Part shown: one piece after another, positions 14,433 to 17,851 of the stretch
Layout of the letters: each line of letters starts with the position of its first letter
How positions within the stretch are numbered: position 1 is the stretch's first letter
Source: Betaproteobacteria bacterium
GTDB taxonomy: Bacteria > Pseudomonadota > Gammaproteobacteria > Burkholderiales > SG8-39
Assembly: GCA_005888925.1 (NCBI GenBank)
Contig: VBCP01000192.1
Coordinates: forward strand, 1-17,851
Length of the DNA: 17,851 bases
Reading direction: 5' to 3'
Notes under the pieces: model-generated
Told to the model about the DNA's origin: nothing
The model's input: only the letters and a program-made list of their open reading frames with translations
Database searches by the model: none
Program-made: the position numbers and the translations under genes

Positions 14433-15920
14433 TCAGTTCTCCGCTGTCAAAAGGGATACGCCGAGTTGCGCGCGGCGCCGCAGCCAGGGGCTCGGCCGGT
14501 AGCGCGGCTCCTGGTAGAGCTCGTGCATGCTCTGCAGCACGTTGAAGATTCGTTTCGGACCGAGCGCGTCGCCCATCGCCAGCGGCCCCTTGGGATAGCC
14601 AAGCCCGAGCATCACCGCGCGGTCCAGATCCTCGGGCGTGGCGATGCGCATCTGCACGATGTCGCAGCCGACGTTGACGATGTGCGCGACGACGCGCTGC
14701 GCGACGAAGCCCGGCGAATCGTTGATCACCGAGACGGGCACCCCGTCCGATGCCAGCAAACCATGGGCGGCGTCGCGCACTTCCTTTCTGGTGATAGGAG
14801 TCACCATCAGCGTGCGGCGCTTGCTGAACCCGAACAGCGGGTCCACCGCGACGGTGCGCGCCGGGTCGAGTCCATGCTCGAGCGCCGCGGCGCTCGCGTC
14901 GAGTCCCAGCGGCGCGACGAAGCACACTGCGTCCGGCGCGGGCTTGAGCTCGATCTTCGCGCCAAGATCCATCAGCAGCTCTTTCAGCTCGGGGACCGCC
15001 CAGACCGCAGCCGGCCTTGCCTTCGGCGCCGGCGCCTCGGGGGGCATCTGCAGGTCGGGCGTGTACTCGTACCAGCCGCGTTTGGTCTTGCGGCCATGCA
15101 GGCCGGCCGCGACACGCGGCTCGGCGATGAAGGAAGGCCGGTACTTCGGCTCCTCGAAGTACTGCTGGTACATCGATTTCATCACCGCGTGCGCGACATC
15201 GAGTCCGACGAGATCCATCAGGCCGAAGGGGCCGATGCGAAAGCCCGCGGCATCGATGAGGATACGGTCGATGCTGGCGAAGTCGGCGACGCCTTCGGAG
15301 AGCACGCGCAGCGCTTCCGGAACGAACGCGCGGCCGGCATGATTGACGACAAAGCCCGGTGTGTCCTTGCAGCGTACCGGCGTATGGCCGAAGCGCTGCG
15401 CGAGCGCGGTGAGCGCGTCGGTCACCCACGGCTCGGTGAGCACGCCGTCGACCACCTCGACGATCTTCATCACCGGCACCGGGTTGAAGAAGTGATAGCC
15501 GGCGACGCGTCCGGGGCGCTTGCAGGCCGCGGCCATCGCGGTGACCGACAGCGACGAGGTATTGCTCGCGAGGATGCAGCTCTCGCTCACGATCCCCTCC
15601 AGCTCGGAAAGGAGCACCCGCTTCGCCGCCAGGTCCTCGACGATCGCTTCGACCACCAGGTGGCAGGGCGCGAAAGCCTGCATTCCCGGCACGACCTCGA
15701 TGAGCCCCACGATCGATTGCGGATCCTTGACGCGGCCTTTCTCGGCGAGCTTGGCGAGCGCCTGCGAGATCGAGTCGAGGCCGCGTTGCGCCGCGCCGGG
15801 CTGCGCGTCGTAGAGGAGGGTGCGCGCGCCGCTTTGGGCGAGCACCTGCGCAATGCCGCGTCCCATGGTGCCGGCGCCGGCGACGGCGGCTGTGAAATCG
15901 CTGCGGGAAATGTCGAGCAA
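14433..15920 (-). CDS. 3-hydroxyacyl-CoA dehydrogenase (PaaH/PaaC type)
   Basis: This 495-residue NAD-dependent dehydrogenase oxidises 3-hydroxyacyl-CoA to 3-ketoacyl-CoA. It has an N-terminal Rossmann domain with GAGTMGRGIAQ (15-25), the SNTSSLS motif with the catalytic-region serine (about 119-125), the active-site histidine in YHFFNPVPVMK (His143), and TPGFVVN at 188-193. A second C-terminal dehydrogenase domain follows (NDSPGFVAQRV to GLGYPKGPLAMGDALG), which is the two-domain form seen in phenylacetate-type enzymes. The start is TTG 15920, since no ATG lies upstream in frame before the divergent promoter region. It is first in the operon with thiolase and gcdH. No enoyl-CoA hydratase is present, so the route from crotonyl-CoA must use one encoded elsewhere. 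Confidence 0.92.
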   Translation of the reverse strand: MLDISRSDFTAAVAGAGTMGRGIAQVLAQSGARTLLYDAQPGAAQRGLDSISQALAKLAEKGRVKDPQSIVGLIEVVPGMQAFAPCHLVVEAIVEDLAAKRVLLSELEGIVSESCILASNTSSLSVTAMAAACKRPGRVAGYHFFNPVPVMKIVEVVDGVLTEPWVTDALTALAQRFGHTPVRCKDTPGFVVNHAGRAFVPEALRVLSEGVADFASIDRILIDAAGFRIGPFGLMDLVGLDVAHAVMKSMYQQYFEEPKYRPSFIAEPRVAAGLHGRKTKRGWYEYTPDLQMPPEAPAPKARPAAVWAVPELKELLMDLGAKIELKPAPDAVCFVAPLGLDASAAALEHGLDPARTVAVDPLFGFSKRRTLMVTPITRKEVRDAAHGLLASDGVPVSVINDSPGFVAQRVVAHIVNVGCDIVQMRIATPEDLDRAVMLGLGYPKGPLAMGDALGPKRIFNVLQSMHELYQEPRYRPSPWLRRRAQLGVSLLTAEN

Positions 15921-15946
15921 TGAGGTCTCGCCTCGAAGGGGCCGAT

Positions 15947-15972
15947 ATTGTAGGCCCGACGCTGGCTATAAT
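15947..15972. promoter_or_regulatory. Divergent promoter region between the acyl-CoA operon and the Bug receptor operon
   Basis: The 71-base gap between the two divergent operons contains a perfect TATAAT (15967-15972) on the plus strand, which would start transcription about 13 bases before ATG 15992. On the minus strand it contains TACAAT (15947-15952), about 27 bases before TTG 15920. No convincing -35 box is seen for either, which suggests dependence on an activator, or that the two polymerases compete for overlapping DNA. No clear operator palindrome was found. Confidence 0.45.
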
Positions 15973-15991
15973 CGCCGCCGGAGGAGGAGAG

Positions 15992-16948
15992 ATGCAGCCC
16001 ATCGCAAGGCTCGCAGCCGTCGCGCTGCTGGCGCTCGCCGCGCCAGCGTTCGCTCAGTTCCCGGCGAAACCGATCACGCTCATCTGTCCCTGGCCGCCGG
16101 GCGGCACGACCGACGTCCACCTGCGCAAGTTCGCCGAGATCTCCCAGAAATATCTCGGCCAGCCGGTGGTGGTGGAGAACAAGCCCGGTGGCGGCGGCAT
16201 GATCGGACCGGCGCAGATGGCGCGGCTCGCCCGGGCCGACGGCTACACCGTCGCGCAGCTCCCGATCACGGCGTATCGCCTGCCGCACCAGCGCCCGGTC
16301 GACTGGGACGCGCTCAAGGATTTCAGCTACATCATCGGCATCACCGGGTACACGTTCGGCGTCGTGGTGCGCGCTGATTCGCCGTTGAAGGATTTCCGTC
16401 AGCTGATCGACTACGCGCGTGCGAACCCCGGACAGCTCTCCTACGGCACGCCGGGCACCGGCACCTCGCCGCATCTCCTGATGGAGGAGGTGGCGATGAA
16501 GGCCGGCGTCAAGCTATTGCATGTGCCTTTCAAGGGGCTTGCCGAAGGCATGCAGGCGCTGCTCGGCGGCCACGTCATGGCGCAATCGGATTCCACCGGC
16601 TGGGGCCGTCAGGTCGATGCCGGACAGGCGCGCCTGCTCGTCACCTTCGGAGAGAAGCGCACCAAGTGGGACGCGCCGACTGCCAAGGAACTCGGCTTCG
16701 ACATCGTCTCGTATTCGCCTTATGGCCTCGTCGGCCCGAAGGGTATGGAGCAGCAGGTGGTACGCACGCTGCACGATGCGTTCAAGAAGACGCTGGATGA
16801 TCCCGAGCACCTGAAGACGCTGGCGCAGCTCGACCAGGTCTACTGGTACAAGTCGAGCGAGGACTATGCGCGCTGGGCGGCCGAGACGCTGGCGGCGGAA
16901 CGTGCGACCATAGAGCGGGTGGGGCTGCTGGCTAAGGACGCCAAATAG
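15992..16948 (+). CDS. Tripartite tricarboxylate transporter (Bug-type) substrate-binding protein
   Basis: This 318-residue periplasmic receptor of the Bug/TctC family binds carboxylates, aromatic acids or related small molecules for import by TctAB-type permeases. It has a signal peptide MQPIARLAAVALLALAAPAF with cleavage after AFA, then the family opening FPAKPITLICPWPPGGTTD, the segment GQPVVVENKPGGGGMIGP, DWDALKDFSYI, and YGTPGTGTSPHLLMEEVAMK with LLHVPFKGLAEGMQALLGGH. All the hallmarks are intact and the length is normal. ATG 15992 is certain from the GGAGGAGGAG just upstream. No permease gene is in the window, as is common for Bug receptors. It is followed after 19 bases by the stress protein and then the molybdenum hydroxylase, which hints that its ligand is that enzyme's substrate (inference). 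Confidence 0.93.
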   Translation: MQPIARLAAVALLALAAPAFAQFPAKPITLICPWPPGGTTDVHLRKFAEISQKYLGQPVVVENKPGGGGMIGPAQMARLARADGYTVAQLPITAYRLPHQRPVDWDALKDFSYIIGITGYTFGVVVRADSPLKDFRQLIDYARANPGQLSYGTPGTGTSPHLLMEEVAMKAGVKLLHVPFKGLAEGMQALLGGHVMAQSDSTGWGRQVDAGQARLLVTFGEKRTKWDAPTAKELGFDIVSYSPYGLVGPKGMEQQVVRTLHDAFKKTLDDPEHLKTLAQLDQVYWYKSSEDYARWAAETLAAERATIERVGLLAKDAK

Positions 16949-16967
16949 CTAAAATGGGAGAGCGCCC

Positions 16968-17408
16968 ATGAAGTACCGGAAAATTCTGCTCGCATACAAC
17001 GGATCCGCAGAGGGCAAGCGCGCCCTGCTGGAGACCGCCGATCTCGCGAGCTTTCTCGGCGCGGAAACGCATCTCCTTGCGGTGGCGAGCATGCCGCCGA
17101 GCCTCTTCCTCACCGAGGGCTTCGTGCCCGAGGAGCTCCTCGAAGAGGAGAAGAAGCGCTCGCAGAGCGTGCTCGACGAAGGCATCCGCACGCTGCGCGA
17201 GCGCGGCTTCAACGCCACCGGCCAGCTCGCGGTCGGCGAGCCGGTCGAGGAGATCTGCCGCTTCGCAAAGACACTCGGCGTCGATCTGATCGTCGTCGGC
17301 CACAACCAGACCACCTCATTCGCCGCGCGCTGGTGGAAAGGCTCGGTCGGAGCATCGCTGCTCGACTACGCGCCCTGCAGCATCCTCATCGCCAACTCGA
17401 AGGTCTAA
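16968..17408 (+). CDS. Universal stress protein (UspA family)
   Basis: This 146-residue cytoplasmic UspA-fold protein starts MKYRKILLAYNGSAEGKRAL with the conserved first strand and the Asn in place of the more common Asp. The nucleotide-binding end is LIVVGHNQTTSFAARWWKGS followed by VGASLLDYAPCSILIA. The usual G-x2-G-x9-G(S/T) ATP motif is altered: the second glycine is Gln114 and the spacing is one longer, as in the ARWW-GSVGASLL subgroup of proteobacterial Usps. ATP binding is therefore likely but not certain. ATG 16968 has GGGAG about eight bases upstream. Its TAA is immediately followed by the ATG of the hydroxylase gene, so the two are tightly coupled. Confidence 0.92.
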   Translation: MKYRKILLAYNGSAEGKRALLETADLASFLGAETHLLAVASMPPSLFLTEGFVPEELLEEEKKRSQSVLDEGIRTLRERGFNATGQLAVGEPVEEICRFAKTLGVDLIVVGHNQTTSFAARWWKGSVGASLLDYAPCSILIANSKV

Positions 17409-17851
17409 ATGCTCAAAGGCAGGCTGGAAGACGACCGGATGCTCACCGGTCGGGGGAAGTATGTTTCCGACTGGGATCTCCCTGGGCAGGCTCATGGGCA
17501 CTTTGTGCGCTCCGATCGCGCGCACGCCGAGGTAGTTTCCATCGGTAAAGAAGAAGCGCTGCGCCATCCTGGCGTGCTCGCCGTATTTACCGGCGAAGAC
17601 ATCAAGGACGCGCTGAAGTCGCTGCCCTGCGCGCTGCCGGTCAAAGGCCGCGGCGGCATGGAGCTGATCCATCCCGGGCGCCCCGCGCTGGCGCAGGGAC
17701 GCGTGCGTTTTGCGGGCGACGCAGTTGCGCTCGTGGTCGCCGAGAGTGCAGTCGCGGCGCACGATGCCGCGGAACTGGTGGCGATCGAATATCGCGACCG
17801 CGATGCGGTGGTCACCGCCGGGCAGGCGGTGGCGAAGGGCGCACCACTGGT
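17409..17851 (+). CDS. Xanthine dehydrogenase/CoxL-family molybdopterin-binding subunit, N-terminal part
   Basis: The frame is open from ATG 17409 to the window edge, giving the first 147 residues of a protein normally about 750-800 long. The N-terminus LEDDRMLTGRGKYVSDWDLP, the GHFVRSDRAHAEVVSI segment, HPGVLAVFTGEDI, and RVRFAGDAVALVVAES with AAELVAIEYRDRDAV are the standard opening of large subunits of the molybdenum hydroxylase family (xanthine, CO, aldehyde or N-heterocycle oxidation). The catalytic Mo-binding part and any small iron-sulphur and FAD subunits lie beyond the window. Substrate cannot be assigned. The start directly follows the stress protein's TAA (TAAATG). The family normally has medium and small subunit genes nearby, probably downstream. 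Confidence 0.9.
   Translation, partial: MLKGRLEDDRMLTGRGKYVSDWDLPGQAHGHFVRSDRAHAEVVSIGKEEALRHPGVLAVFTGEDIKDALKSLPCALPVKGRGGMELIHPGRPALAQGRVRFAGDAVALVVAESAVAAHDAAELVAIEYRDRDAVVTAGQAVAKGAPL

Noticed and set aside
14466..15923. Plus-strand open frame of 485 codons opposite the hydroxyacyl-CoA dehydrogenase
   Set aside because: Antisense shadow rich in Arg, His and Asp with no recognisable family.
14332..16002. Minus-strand open frame of 556 codons in another frame over the hydroxyacyl-CoA dehydrogenase
   Set aside because: Low-complexity Arg/Ala/Gly composition; the frame with Rossmann and active-site motifs is the real gene.
1..17851. CRISPR array, tRNA or rRNA genes, insertion sequence or phage genes
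   Set aside because: No regularly spaced repeats, cloverleaf sequences, transposase or phage-type proteins were seen on either strand.

Overview
The window is GC-rich DNA with dense, tightly packed genes. Its gene content points to a betaproteobacterium, probably Burkholderiales-like: a Bug-type (tripartite tricarboxylate) solute receptor, a glutaryl-CoA/3-hydroxyacyl-CoA/thiolase cluster, a CoxL-type molybdenum hydroxylase, and gene-end repeats of the GGGG(A/T)CAGAGC type. The species cannot be named from the sequence. No RNA genes, CRISPR arrays or insertion sequences were seen, and no gene-free stretch exceeds 300 bases.

Layout. (1) 1-1354, plus strand: the C-terminal half of the disaggregase ClpB, ending at a long hairpin (1360-1428). 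(2) 1427-3007, minus strand: a lipoprotein with a metallo-beta-lactamase fold. (3) 3116-4855, plus strand: a membrane-anchored SRPBCC protein coupled to a zinc alcohol dehydrogenase gene that has lost an internal piece and is frameshifted. (4) 4853-5032: a 180-base inverted-repeat element whose two outer TAG triplets are the stop codons of the convergent genes on either side. (5) 5030-10358, minus strand: eleven small genes, mostly overlapping or nearly so: lipoprotein, GNAT, RidA-like, GNAT, GNAT, coiled-coil membrane protein, AlkB-like dioxygenase, DUF6328-like membrane protein, two exported YqgE/AlgH proteins and a coiled-coil protein. (6) 10413-12033, minus strand: a secreted double retropepsin-like protein followed by a four-helix membrane protein. 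(7) 12083-15920, minus strand: 3-hydroxyacyl-CoA dehydrogenase, thiolase and glutaryl-CoA dehydrogenase. With a crotonase encoded elsewhere, these would take glutaryl-CoA to acetyl-CoA. The glutaryl-CoA dehydrogenase gene is also broken by a small internal deletion with frameshift. (8) 15992-17851, plus strand: a Bug-type receptor, a universal stress protein and the start of a molybdopterin-binding hydroxylase subunit, probably one transcript for uptake and hydroxylation of an organic substrate.

The most notable points are the repeat element that supplies stop codons to both neighbours, and two (perhaps three) genes carrying internal deletions. The two frameshifting deletions are each about 50 bases and have the same length modulo 3. 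They remove or disconnect catalytic residues, so they are either real pseudogenes or a shared assembly artefact. Raw reads would settle which.
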